Assembly: GCF_014638095.1 (NCBI RefSeq)
Contig: NZ_BMFH01000001.1
Span: 2,055,227 to 2,119,226 of the forward strand
Reading direction: 5' to 3'
DNA from: Muriicola marianensis
GTDB taxonomy: Bacteria > Bacteroidota > Bacteroidia > Flavobacteriales > Flavobacteriaceae
Length of the DNA: 64,000 bases
This document shows positions 51,404-59,067 of this stretch, piece after piece. The notes under the pieces were generated by a model. It was given only the letters and a program-made list of their open reading frames with translations. It was not told the DNA's origin and did not search any database. The translations under genes and the position numbers were made by a program. Within the stretch, counting starts at the first letter, position 1. Each line of letters opens with the position of its first letter.

Positions 51404-52807
51404 ATGAAGAAGTATCTCTCCATACTCATCCTCTTATTTACCTTTCCGCTCTTCGGACAGGCAGGAGACTCACTTGTGCTCAATTTCAGGGAGTATCTGG
51501 GGTATGTCAAGAAGTACCATCCGGTGGCAAGGCAGGCAGAACTGGTCATTGCGATCGGGGAAGCCAACCTCATGAAGGCCAGGGGTGGATTTGATCCCAA
51601 GGTAGAAGTTGATTTTGACCGGAAGCAGTTCAAGGGTACAGAATACTACGACAGGCTCAACGCCACGTTTAAGATTCCGACATGGTATGGGATAGAATTC
51701 AAAGGCAACTTCGAACAGGCCGAAGGGGACTTTCTCAATTCCGACGAGACCTTGCCGGATGACGGCCTGTACAGTGCAGGGGTATCCTTTTCCCTGGGAA
51801 GGGGATTCCTAGCAAATGACCGTATGGCTACCCTTCGCAAGGCAAAATTCTTCCGGGAGCAAACCAAGGCAGACCGGGACCTGCTGATCAACGAAATCCT
51901 GTACAATGCCTCTTTGGCTTATTTCGACTGGTTACAGGCCTATAACGACCGGGAGATCTTTCGCAACTTCCTGCAGAATGCCCAAATCCGCTTTGAAGGG
52001 ATCCGAGAGAGGGCTATCGCCGGGGATATTGCAGCCATCGATACCGTGGAGGCCAAGATCGCATTCCAGAACAGGGCACTGAGTCTTACCCAGGCAGAAG
52101 TAAACCTCAGGAATAAGGCATTGGAATTGTCAAATTTCCTTTGGATGGCCAACGATGTCCCGGTTGAGCTCAGGGAAGGGGTAATTCCGGATACCTCCCT
52201 TCAGGGGGAGATTGATCTGGCCCTGGAAATCATGGGACGTCCTCTGGACAGTTTTACGCTGGAGAACCATCCCAAGATCGTTTCCCTGGGACTCAAGATA
52301 GACCAGCTCACCATAGACAAGCGATTGAAGACCAATCAGTTGTTGCCCCAGATCGATCTGGAGTACAATTTTCTGACCGAGACACCGGAGTTCCTCAATT
52401 CCTTTGAGGATCAAAACTACAAAGGAGGCCTGAACATCAGTTTGCCTCTGTTCCTCAGGAAAGAAAGGGGGGAGCTGAGGCTGGCCAAATACAAGTTGAG
52501 GGATGCAGAATTTGAATACGCCAACGCCTCCATCACCATTGTAAACAAGGTGGTCGCGATCTATAATGAGCTGGATTCCTTCCAGGAGCAAAACCGGCTG
52601 GTATACGATATCGTTGACAATTACCGCACCCTACTAGACGGGGAGGAGCGCAAATTCAGTTTTGGGGAGAGTTCCCTTTTCCTGATCAACAGCAGGGAAA
52701 GCAAACTGATAGATGCCCGCCTTAAACAAAATGAATTGCAGAACAAATTCTTTAAGGCCAAAGCCAAACTCTTCCAAAGCCTGGCGATCAACCCGGAAGG
52801 GATCTGA
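51404..52807 (+). CDS. TolC-family outer-membrane efflux protein
   Basis: A 467-residue outer-membrane channel with signal MKKYLSILILLFTFPLFGQ. The long helices of the two TolC repeats are seen (RQAELVIAIGEANLMKARGGFDPKVEVDFDRKQFKG; later TIVNKVVAIYNELDSFQEQNRLVYDIVDNYRTLLDGEERKFSFGESSLFLINSRESKL). I start at 51404 since the open frame further upstream is an out-of-frame reading of hlyD. It completes a TetR-ABC-HlyD-TolC set like type I secretion or tripartite efflux. No secreted substrate gene lies next to it. Confidence 0.9.
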   Translation: MKKYLSILILLFTFPLFGQAGDSLVLNFREYLGYVKKYHPVARQAELVIAIGEANLMKARGGFDPKVEVDFDRKQFKGTEYYDRLNATFKIPTWYGIEFKGNFEQAEGDFLNSDETLPDDGLYSAGVSFSLGRGFLANDRMATLRKAKFFREQTKADRDLLINEILYNASLAYFDWLQAYNDREIFRNFLQNAQIRFEGIRERAIAGDIAAIDTVEAKIAFQNRALSLTQAEVNLRNKALELSNFLWMANDVPVELREGVIPDTSLQGEIDLALEIMGRPLDSFTLENHPKIVSLGLKIDQLTIDKRLKTNQLLPQIDLEYNFLTETPEFLNSFEDQNYKGGLNISLPLFLRKERGELRLAKYKLRDAEFEYANASITIVNKVVAIYNELDSFQEQNRLVYDIVDNYRTLLDGEERKFSFGESSLFLINSRESKLIDARLKQNELQNKFFKAKAKLFQSLAINPEGI

Positions 52808-52897
52808 CCTGCATTCGCAATTGGTCAGGTGTAAGGATGCACGACTTTTTACTACAGAGTAGGGATCAGGAAATTCACTAACGGATCTAATATCGAT

Positions 52898-53536
52898 ATG
52901 GATGTAAGAAAACCGAAATACCATCAGGAACTGTTGAAAGATGCAATTGACTCGGCCATGAGTTACCGGGAATTCAGGGAACTCGTATCAGAACTGGCAA
53001 AGAATAATGGAACAACGGGGCCGGAGCAATCAGAGGCTTATAAGAATTACACTACTCTCAATGACAGGAGGATGAAGCGCTGGGACAAGACGCTCAGGAT
53101 CCCCGATGACCATTTAGATATTATAAAGCATTTTGATCAGAAAGTCTACTGGCTGGTAATCACTGAAAGCTGGTGCGGAGACGCCGCTCCCAGCCTTCCT
53201 GTGATGAACAAAATCGCAGAGGAAAATGAAAATATAGCACTCAGGATCATTCTGAGAAGCGATTCTCCGGAGGTCATGGATCTCTTTCTCACAGATGGGA
53301 AGCAGTCCATTCCCAAGCTGGTCGTTTTGGATCAGGATTACAAAGCTATCTCTACATGGGGCCCGTTACCGACAAAGGCAGCAGAGATCGCCGCTGCTTA
53401 CAAGGCAGAACACGGTGTTCTGACAGCCGAATTTAAAGAGGAATTGCAGCATTGGTTCAATGCGGACAAAGGGAAGGACGTACTCCTGGACTTGGTGGAA
53501 CTACTTACTTTGAAAGAGGTAGGTGATCGTTCCTAG
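52898..53536 (+). CDS. Thioredoxin-family protein with a single active-site cysteine
   Basis: A 212-residue cytosolic protein of the thioredoxin-like group (Thioredoxin_9 type). The active-site region reads ITESWCGDAAPSLPVMNKI, so the usual CxxC is C-G-D-A: only the first cysteine is kept. It continues with RIILRSDSPEVMDLFLTDGKQSIPKLVVLDQDY with a cis-proline region SIPK. It cannot do normal dithiol exchange; a monothiol or peroxiredoxin-like role is possible. Its end overlaps the converging TonB-like gene by 36 bases. Confidence 0.82.
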   Translation: MDVRKPKYHQELLKDAIDSAMSYREFRELVSELAKNNGTTGPEQSEAYKNYTTLNDRRMKRWDKTLRIPDDHLDIIKHFDQKVYWLVITESWCGDAAPSLPVMNKIAEENENIALRIILRSDSPEVMDLFLTDGKQSIPKLVVLDQDYKAISTWGPLPTKAAEIAAAYKAEHGVLTAEFKEELQHWFNADKGKDVLLDLVELLTLKEVGDRS

Positions 53537-54259
53537 CTGAATCTGTTTCGAACCCGGACTGAACCGGGCCTGTGCAGCGTATTTCAGGGCATTCTCAACA
53601 AGGCAGCCGTTGTCTGTGCTGGAACTCGTCGCATTGAAATCCACTTCCGTTACATACCCCAATCGGTCTACCTTGATATTGATGACTACCTTCCCTCCTT
53701 CCAGGCAGGTATAAATGGGCGGGGGAAGATCATAGGATGTCCGATCTACCAGGGAATAAGAGATCCTAGTCCTTTTATTGATCAGGTTATCGGTGTACTC
53801 CTTTTTGTCTGCCTCCTTCTCACCTAACTGTTGTTTGCGTTCTTCCCGGATCTTGGCCAATTCCTTTAGAGAGGCCCTGTAGGCTTCATCATCCTGCAAC
53901 AGGTCGTCAGGGCTGTCATCTGCATTCATTTGCTGTTCCTCCAGCAGTTCCTCCAGGGTTTTCAGGGGTTCCGGTGCACCTATACTGGGTTTTGCCGTCT
54001 CATTCATGGCGCGGTTGGTCTTCTCCAGGTCCTGATTGTCCAACTCTTCGGCCTTCTTCTCCTCCTGTTCAAGCAATTCCACCAGTTCTTCGTCTGCCAG
54101 GCTCAATTCGATGACATACTCATCCTGCTCTTCAGCACCCAGGTGAAGATTAAAGAGCAGCAGGACCATGATGGACAAGGAAAAAAAGGTGATTATGAAC
54201 GAAAGCTGGTTCCTGCTCAGGTCCTTGATCCAATCGAAGTATTTGAGAAATTTAGCCAT
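53501..54259 (-). CDS. TonB-like protein with one membrane helix and TonB C-terminal-type domain
   Basis: A 252-residue protein. It has a cytosolic start (MAKFLKYFDWIKDLSRNQ), one membrane helix (about 19-39, LSFIITFFSLSIMVLLLFNL), an acidic coiled-coil rich in glutamate (LADEELVELLEQEEKKAEELDNQDLEK), and a C-terminal domain (VINIKVDRLGYVTEVDFNATSSSTDNGCLVENALKYAAQARFSPGSKQIQLGTITYLF). That last part looks like the TonB C-terminal or energy-transducer fold. No proline-rich linker is seen, unlike classic TonB. It is last in the ftsX-uppP-truB group, 41 bases after truB. The ATG at 54259 is preferred over an earlier GTG. Confidence 0.72.
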   Translation of the reverse strand: MAKFLKYFDWIKDLSRNQLSFIITFFSLSIMVLLLFNLHLGAEEQDEYVIELSLADEELVELLEQEEKKAEELDNQDLEKTNRAMNETAKPSIGAPEPLKTLEELLEEQQMNADDSPDDLLQDDEAYRASLKELAKIREERKQQLGEKEADKKEYTDNLINKRTRISYSLVDRTSYDLPPPIYTCLEGGKVVINIKVDRLGYVTEVDFNATSSSTDNGCLVENALKYAAQARFSPGSKQIQLGTITYLFQSK

Positions 54260-54300
54260 GACCACTTCTCATAACGCCTTAAATTACGATAAAGTGCCGA

Positions 54301-55008
54301 CTATTCAGCAATTATCAGCTTTTTGAATACCTCTGGCGTTATAGCATTATCTACGGAAAAAGACCCTATTTTGGTTCTTCTGAGGGCTGAAAGATGACCA
54401 CCTGAGTTGAGTTTCTGGCCGAAATCATGCGCCAGGGAGCGAATATAAGTGCCCTTACCGCACACCACCCGAAAATGAACTTCCGGCATCTCTACGGAGG
54501 TGATCTCGAATTCATAGATCTCTATCTCCCTGGCATTTACCTCCACCTCTTTGCCTTTTCGTGCGTATTCATATAACCTTTTGCCTTCTTTTTTTATGGC
54601 GGAAAAGACAGGGGGTTTCTGGTAGATCTTTCCGGTAAATGACTTTGTGGCTTGTAGTACCTGATCCTTTGTGAGATGATCAGTTGAAAATCTTTGATCT
54701 ACCTCCGTTTCCAGATCGTATGAGGGGGTGGTGGCTCCCAGGGTGATCGTACCCATGTACTCTTTTTTCTGGTCCTGAATTCCGGGGATATTTTTGGTAA
54801 ACTTCCCCGTGCAAACAACCAGCAGGCCGGTTGCAAGCGGATCCAGGGTTCCCGCATGCCCAACTTTGATCTTTTTCAGATCGAATTTCTTCCTGAGAGC
54901 CCATTTTGCGGAGTTGACCACCTGGAAGGAGGACCAGCCCAGGGGTTTGTCGAATAGTATGACCTGTCCGTTGAGATAATCTTCTTTTGATAAGGATCCC
55001 CAATTCAC
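54301..55008 (-). CDS. truB: tRNA pseudouridine(55) synthase
   Basis: Makes pseudouridine 55 in the T-loop of tRNA, 235 residues. The N-terminal block is LFDKPLGWSSFQVVNSAKWALRKKF; the catalytic aspartate is in VGHAGTLDPLATGLLVVCTG. KEYMGTITLGATTPSYDLET, KPPVFSAIKKEGKRLYEYARKG and VVCGKGTYIRSLAHDFGQKL follow. It is shorter than the approximately 300 of E. coli, without a PUA domain, as usual in this phylum. It starts 13 bases after uppP. Confidence 0.97.
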   Translation of the reverse strand: MNWGSLSKEDYLNGQVILFDKPLGWSSFQVVNSAKWALRKKFDLKKIKVGHAGTLDPLATGLLVVCTGKFTKNIPGIQDQKKEYMGTITLGATTPSYDLETEVDQRFSTDHLTKDQVLQATKSFTGKIYQKPPVFSAIKKEGKRLYEYARKGKEVEVNAREIEIYEFEITSVEMPEVHFRVVCGKGTYIRSLAHDFGQKLNSGGHLSALRRTKIGSFSVDNAITPEVFKKLIIAE

Positions 55009-55021
55009 GATTGAAAGTCTG

Positions 55022-55816
55022 TTAATTCCAGAAACCGACGGCGATTGATATCAGCCCTACAAGGAAACAGTAGATGGCAAAGTACTGCAGTTTGCTCTTC
55101 CGGACCAATTGGATCATCCAGGTGCAGGCCGCCAGCCCTGCGAGGAAGGCTGCCGTGAAGCCCGCGCTGATCGGGACGATCTGATCACTCTGAAAATCGA
55201 TCTCACCCTGGTAAAGATCAAGGGTCATTTTCCCGAGGATCAGCGGTACTACCATTAAAAAGGAAAAGCGGGTTGCTCTGGTTTTGTCAATTCCCAATAA
55301 AACGGAGGTCGAAATGGTCGCTCCGCTCCTGGAGATACCGGGCAGGATCGCTATGGCTTGTGAAATACCAATAATAAAGGCATTCAGGAAATTTACGCTT
55401 TTTTCCGTTTCACGGGCCCGGTCTGCCAGGTAGAGGAGAAGAGCCGTGATGATCAGCATAAAACCCACAAGGATCACATTATCCCCAAAGAGACTTTCCA
55501 GTTCTTTTTCAAAAAAGATCCCTATAAAAACTGCCGGGACCATAGACAGGATGATCTTCGAAGAAAACCGGGTCTCTTCATTCCATTGAAACTGAAAGAG
55601 TCCTTTGAATATGTCGAAGACATCTTTTCTGAACACGACGATGGTACTCAGGGCTGTGGCAAAATGAAGTACAACGGTAAATAAGAGGCTGTCCTGGGGC
55701 AACTGATTCTCACCCAGGATGGCTTTGCCCAGTTCCAGATGTCCGCTGGATGATACCGGCAGAAATTCGGTCAGACCCTGTACGATACCCAGGATGATGG
55801 CGTCTATAAGTTCCAA
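55022..55816 (-). CDS. uppP: Undecaprenyl-diphosphatase
   Basis: Recycles the lipid carrier undecaprenyl pyrophosphate for cell-wall synthesis, 264 residues with about eight helices. Conserved motifs are the glutamate-rich QGLTEFLPVSSSGHLELGKAIL and the PGISRSGATISTSVLLGID block, both part of the active site. Its first codon directly follows the stop of the DUF3098 gene (no gap) and truB follows after 13 bases, so they form one operon. Also known as BacA. Confidence 0.97.
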   Translation of the reverse strand: MELIDAIILGIVQGLTEFLPVSSSGHLELGKAILGENQLPQDSLLFTVVLHFATALSTIVVFRKDVFDIFKGLFQFQWNEETRFSSKIILSMVPAVFIGIFFEKELESLFGDNVILVGFMLIITALLLYLADRARETEKSVNFLNAFIIGISQAIAILPGISRSGATISTSVLLGIDKTRATRFSFLMVVPLILGKMTLDLYQGEIDFQSDQIVPISAGFTAAFLAGLAACTWMIQLVRKSKLQYFAIYCFLVGLISIAVGFWN

Positions 55817-56080
55817 TTAGTCTTTCTTATGGGGATTCAACAGGATGGCATAAACCTCCAGCCCCAGGCCGATCAGGACAAGGGTTGGGGCGAGTTTGAT
55901 CCTCCTGAAACTGTAGATGTCCGTACTGAAGACGAGAGGGTCGTCACTGCCTCCTCCACTCATCAGAATAAACCCCAGGGCAATCAATGCAATACCAGCA
56001 AACATGAACAGATAGTTCTTTTTCTGGAAGATGAATTCTTTGCGCGGTGTATCACCAGCCTTTTTCGGTTTTTTTCCCAT
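55817..56080 (-). CDS. DUF3098-family small membrane protein
   Basis: An 87-residue protein with two membrane helices (about 22-41, YLFMFAGIALIALGFILMSG, and 63-80, LAPTLVLIGLGLEVYAIL). The loop between holds the family phrase GGGSDDPLVFSTDIYSFRRIKLAP. DUF3098 is found in Bacteroidota, usually between ftsX and uppP as here. Its function is unknown; the setting suggests a link to division or cell-wall lipid recycling. Confidence 0.9.
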   Translation of the reverse strand: MGKKPKKAGDTPRKEFIFQKKNYLFMFAGIALIALGFILMSGGGSDDPLVFSTDIYSFRRIKLAPTLVLIGLGLEVYAILLNPHKKD

Positions 56081-56090
56081 GATCGCAAAG

Positions 56091-56969
56091 TTAGTAATAT
56101 AAATCGTCTGTCCTCAGGTTCAGGAATCGCTGTGTTGCAAAAAAGGTACTCAACAGGGAGATGATCACCCCGAGAACAAAAACCCCCAGGAAGAGGCCTC
56201 CGAGGAACAAGGTGTCCTGCAGCAGTTCCAGTTCCGGAAAATTCACGTCCATATAGTAGAGCAGTCCCCCCAGTAGTACAAGCGCGAGAACGGCGCCGAG
56301 CATACCGAGCTTCACGTTGGTCCAGATAAAGGGCCATCGGATAAAGGATTTGGTCGCTCCCACCATTTGCATTGTCTTGATGATAAATCGCTTTGAATAG
56401 ATGGACAACCTGATCGAGCTATTGATAAGCAGTACCGCTATGAAGGTAAAGATGCCGCATACCACAAGGATCCAAAAGGAGACCCGCTTCACGTTTTCCG
56501 TCAGCAGGGCGATCAGTGGTTTGTCATAACTGACCTCTTCCACATAACCCTTCGCAGAAAGTTCTTCCGCGATCTGGGCTATCTCCTCAGGGGTGACGAA
56601 CTCGGCGTTGAGCTGAACATCTATCGAATTCTTAAGTGGGTTGTATCCCAGGAATTCGATAAAATTCTCGCCGATCTCCTCGCTGTGCTGTTCCGCGGCT
56701 TCTTCTTTGGAGACATAGGTGGCATTTTTTGTATAAGGTGCAAGGACAAGGCTTTTTTGCAGTTGGTCAATTTCCACCTGCTTGGCATTGTCCTTTAAAA
56801 AGACCGAAAGAGTGATCTGCTCCTTGAAGTGATCTGCCAGTTTCTTGGTATTCAGGACAAGGAGCCCCAGGACACCGAGAAGGAATAGAACCAGGCTGAT
56901 GCTCAGAACTACGGAGAAGTAGGAAGAAATCAGTTTTCTCTTCTGATATCGCTCAAAGGAAGTGCTCAT
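56091..56969 (-). CDS. ftsX: Cell division protein FtsX
   Basis: The membrane part of the FtsEX complex, which activates cell-wall hydrolases at the septum, 292 residues. It has an N-terminal helix (SSYFSVVLSISLVLFLLGVLGLLVL), a periplasmic domain with NATYVSKEEAAEQHSEEIGENFIEFLGYNPLKNSIDVQL, and three C-terminal helices (WILVVCGIFTFIAVLLINSSIRLSIYSKRFIIKTMQMVGATKSFIRWPF). ftsE is not adjacent, as is common in this phylum. It starts the DUF3098-uppP-truB operon. Confidence 0.95.
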   Translation of the reverse strand: MSTSFERYQKRKLISSYFSVVLSISLVLFLLGVLGLLVLNTKKLADHFKEQITLSVFLKDNAKQVEIDQLQKSLVLAPYTKNATYVSKEEAAEQHSEEIGENFIEFLGYNPLKNSIDVQLNAEFVTPEEIAQIAEELSAKGYVEEVSYDKPLIALLTENVKRVSFWILVVCGIFTFIAVLLINSSIRLSIYSKRFIIKTMQMVGATKSFIRWPFIWTNVKLGMLGAVLALVLLGGLLYYMDVNFPELELLQDTLFLGGLFLGVFVLGVIISLLSTFFATQRFLNLRTDDLYY

Positions 56970-57050
56970 ACAAAAATATAATGCTGTAAAAATACTAAAG
57001 TATGGACAACCAACTTACACGGAAAGAGAATAATGCTTAGGTTCCTCCAT

Positions 57051-58931
57051 TCACCTCACAAGGGAAAAATGACCTTGTTTTGACAAATCTTCAATTCTTA
57101 CGGAATACCAGTAATCTCCGGATGGCATTAACCTGTTTTGGTAGGTTCCATCCCATCGCAGTGGTTCGCTTGAGGTGGATTTGATCAATTTTCCATACCT
57201 GTCAAACACACTGATCTCATAATCGGATAGCTCCTGTACTCCGGGGATTTCAAAAAAATCGTTGATCCCATCCCCGTTTGGTGAGAAGAACCTGGGCACC
57301 GCCAGGTGAAAAAATTCTTCTTGCACAGGAGGACATCCTTCACTGGCTCTGACTGAGATGGTGTATAACCCACCCGGAATGTCCACAAATAAAGGCTGTA
57401 ACTGATAATTGATTCCATCGAGGGAATATGCAAAAGTTCCGGTGTTGCCAAGGCTGATCGCAATATTTTCATTCTCAGATTCAATAGAGCTTATCACAGG
57501 GCCTTCTACTTGTGTTAACCTGATCGTTTTGAGATTGGAACACCCTCTGGGATCCTCTACCTCAACTGAATAGGTCCCCGGATCAGAAACCGTGATCGAG
57601 GAGGTAGTCTCCCCTGTGTTCCAAAGGTAGGTGACACCGGAAACACCGGCTTCCAGGGTAATCTCCTCATTTTCACAGAAGGTGAGGTCCTCATCTGCCA
57701 CTTCGGGCAGGGGATAGAATTCTAGCGTAACAGCGGTCCTGCTTGGTGAGGGACAATAAGCCTGGTTCGATACAGCCTCAGCATAGTAGGTACCTGCGGT
57801 TCCTGTTTCATAGGTGATGGTGTTGGATGCCAATAGATTTCCACCTGCGGGGGCATCATACCAATCGACTCTGACTCCCGGCGGTACCCTGACGGTCAGC
57901 TGTGCGGATTCAAAATTCTCACATAATTGTCTGTCCCCAACATTGGAAGGGGGTCTGGGGGTTGGAACAAATATGATCTCAAAAACCTCTGAATTCACAT
58001 TACAGAGGTTGTTGGAGATATTTATCAGATCCTCGGAAACAACCACCCGGTAATACCGGTCGGTGGTGAGCACAGGTGTGGTATAAGTGTCCGAGGTCTC
58101 TCCGGGGATATCAGCCCAGCTCGAGCCATCGGTACTTTCCTGCCATTGATAAAAATGGCTGGCGAAAATACTGAAATCCGGAGAAGCTGTGAGGGTAAGG
58201 CTGGGAACAGGCCCATCATCCTCACATTGGATTATTGAGGTCCTGGTTTGAGTATCTGTTAGCGTTACGAGATCACCGCAGGATCTGAAAACAATATCGT
58301 CAATGGCCAGATCATTCCCGCACCCTCCCCCGCTGTTGTTGATCATCTTGAGGATGACGGAGGTCTGACCCGGAAGGGAGGTGAAAAGCAGGGCATATTG
58401 TTCCCATTCCGGCTCGATTTTATCCATGATGTCGCCTGTATCCCCCGAGGCCAGCAAATTCGTATCCGTACTGTCCCAAATCTCAAATTTTACATTGATG
58501 GGAATTCCGTTATTGGGACATCCCACCCCTGTCCGAGGATGCAGATTTAACAGCCAGGACGAAAATTCATAGGACGTATTCTCACATAGTCCCGTTATTG
58601 CCCTTCGATAAAATTCTCCCGGCGTAAAACTCGCATTCACGATGAACGCTTTTCCACTGACATCATCCGGGGTATGGTCCTGAATATTGAACCAGTCGAA
58701 ATAACCGGCAGTACTGCTCGTAATCGTATAGCTCCCGTCATCCGGGGCCCCGTTTACATAGGTGTAGGTAGTGGTCCCGGGAGGTAACGCCGGGCCGTTG
58801 GTGGTTCCCGTGCCAAAATCCTCAGTAAAAATGGGAGAGCCAGAATTACCCTGGCAAAATCCCAGCTGGGCTATCCCCAAATGGGGAATACAACACAAGG
58901 CAAGGATTAATATGAGCCGGAACTGTTTCAT
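57051..58931 (-). CDS. Type IX-secreted protein with gliding-motility C-terminal sorting domain (type B)
   Basis: A 626-residue secreted protein with signal MKQFRLILILALCCIPHLGIAQ. Residues about 30-215 resemble a carbohydrate-binding-like jelly roll (FTEDFGTGTTNGPALPPGTTTYTY ... LAIDDIVFRSCG). Ig-like or PKD-like modules follow, with repeated pairs of LCEN or FCENEEITLEAG and YLWNTGETTSSITVSDPGTYSVEV. The end (about 540-626, VPRFFSPNGDGINDFFEIPGV ... ISVFDRYGKLIKS ... WYSVRIEDLSKQGHFSLVR) is the gliding-associated CTD (CHU_C), a type B T9SS sorting signal. It is probably surface-attached or released; binding target unknown. It is divergent from leuS. Confidence 0.9.
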   Translation of the reverse strand: MKQFRLILILALCCIPHLGIAQLGFCQGNSGSPIFTEDFGTGTTNGPALPPGTTTYTYVNGAPDDGSYTITSSTAGYFDWFNIQDHTPDDVSGKAFIVNASFTPGEFYRRAITGLCENTSYEFSSWLLNLHPRTGVGCPNNGIPINVKFEIWDSTDTNLLASGDTGDIMDKIEPEWEQYALLFTSLPGQTSVILKMINNSGGGCGNDLAIDDIVFRSCGDLVTLTDTQTRTSIIQCEDDGPVPSLTLTASPDFSIFASHFYQWQESTDGSSWADIPGETSDTYTTPVLTTDRYYRVVVSEDLINISNNLCNVNSEVFEIIFVPTPRPPSNVGDRQLCENFESAQLTVRVPPGVRVDWYDAPAGGNLLASNTITYETGTAGTYYAEAVSNQAYCPSPSRTAVTLEFYPLPEVADEDLTFCENEEITLEAGVSGVTYLWNTGETTSSITVSDPGTYSVEVEDPRGCSNLKTIRLTQVEGPVISSIESENENIAISLGNTGTFAYSLDGINYQLQPLFVDIPGGLYTISVRASEGCPPVQEEFFHLAVPRFFSPNGDGINDFFEIPGVQELSDYEISVFDRYGKLIKSTSSEPLRWDGTYQNRLMPSGDYWYSVRIEDLSKQGHFSLVR

Positions 58932-59033
58932 GTACCATCAGGAAGATACGTATTTCAACTTCCAGTTCAGAAACGAAGAGAGGAATCGTATTATTGTTGT
59001 GGTCCTGCGCTTTTCCCTTTCGGGGATTACACC

Positions 59034-59041
59034 TATTTTTG
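59034..59041 (+). promoter_or_regulatory. Candidate -7 box of leuS
   Basis: TATTTTTG (TAnnTTTG), 26 bases before the leuS ATG at 59068; it supports this start over longer open frames. Confidence 0.55.
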
Positions 59042-59067
59042 CCGCTATAGCTAGAGAACGAATCAGG

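Noticed and set aside
58771-59067. N-terminal extension of leuS by 99 codons
   Set aside because: The extension is antisense to the signal peptide region of the type IX substrate gene and lacks family similarity; MKYDF at 59068 is the canonical start.
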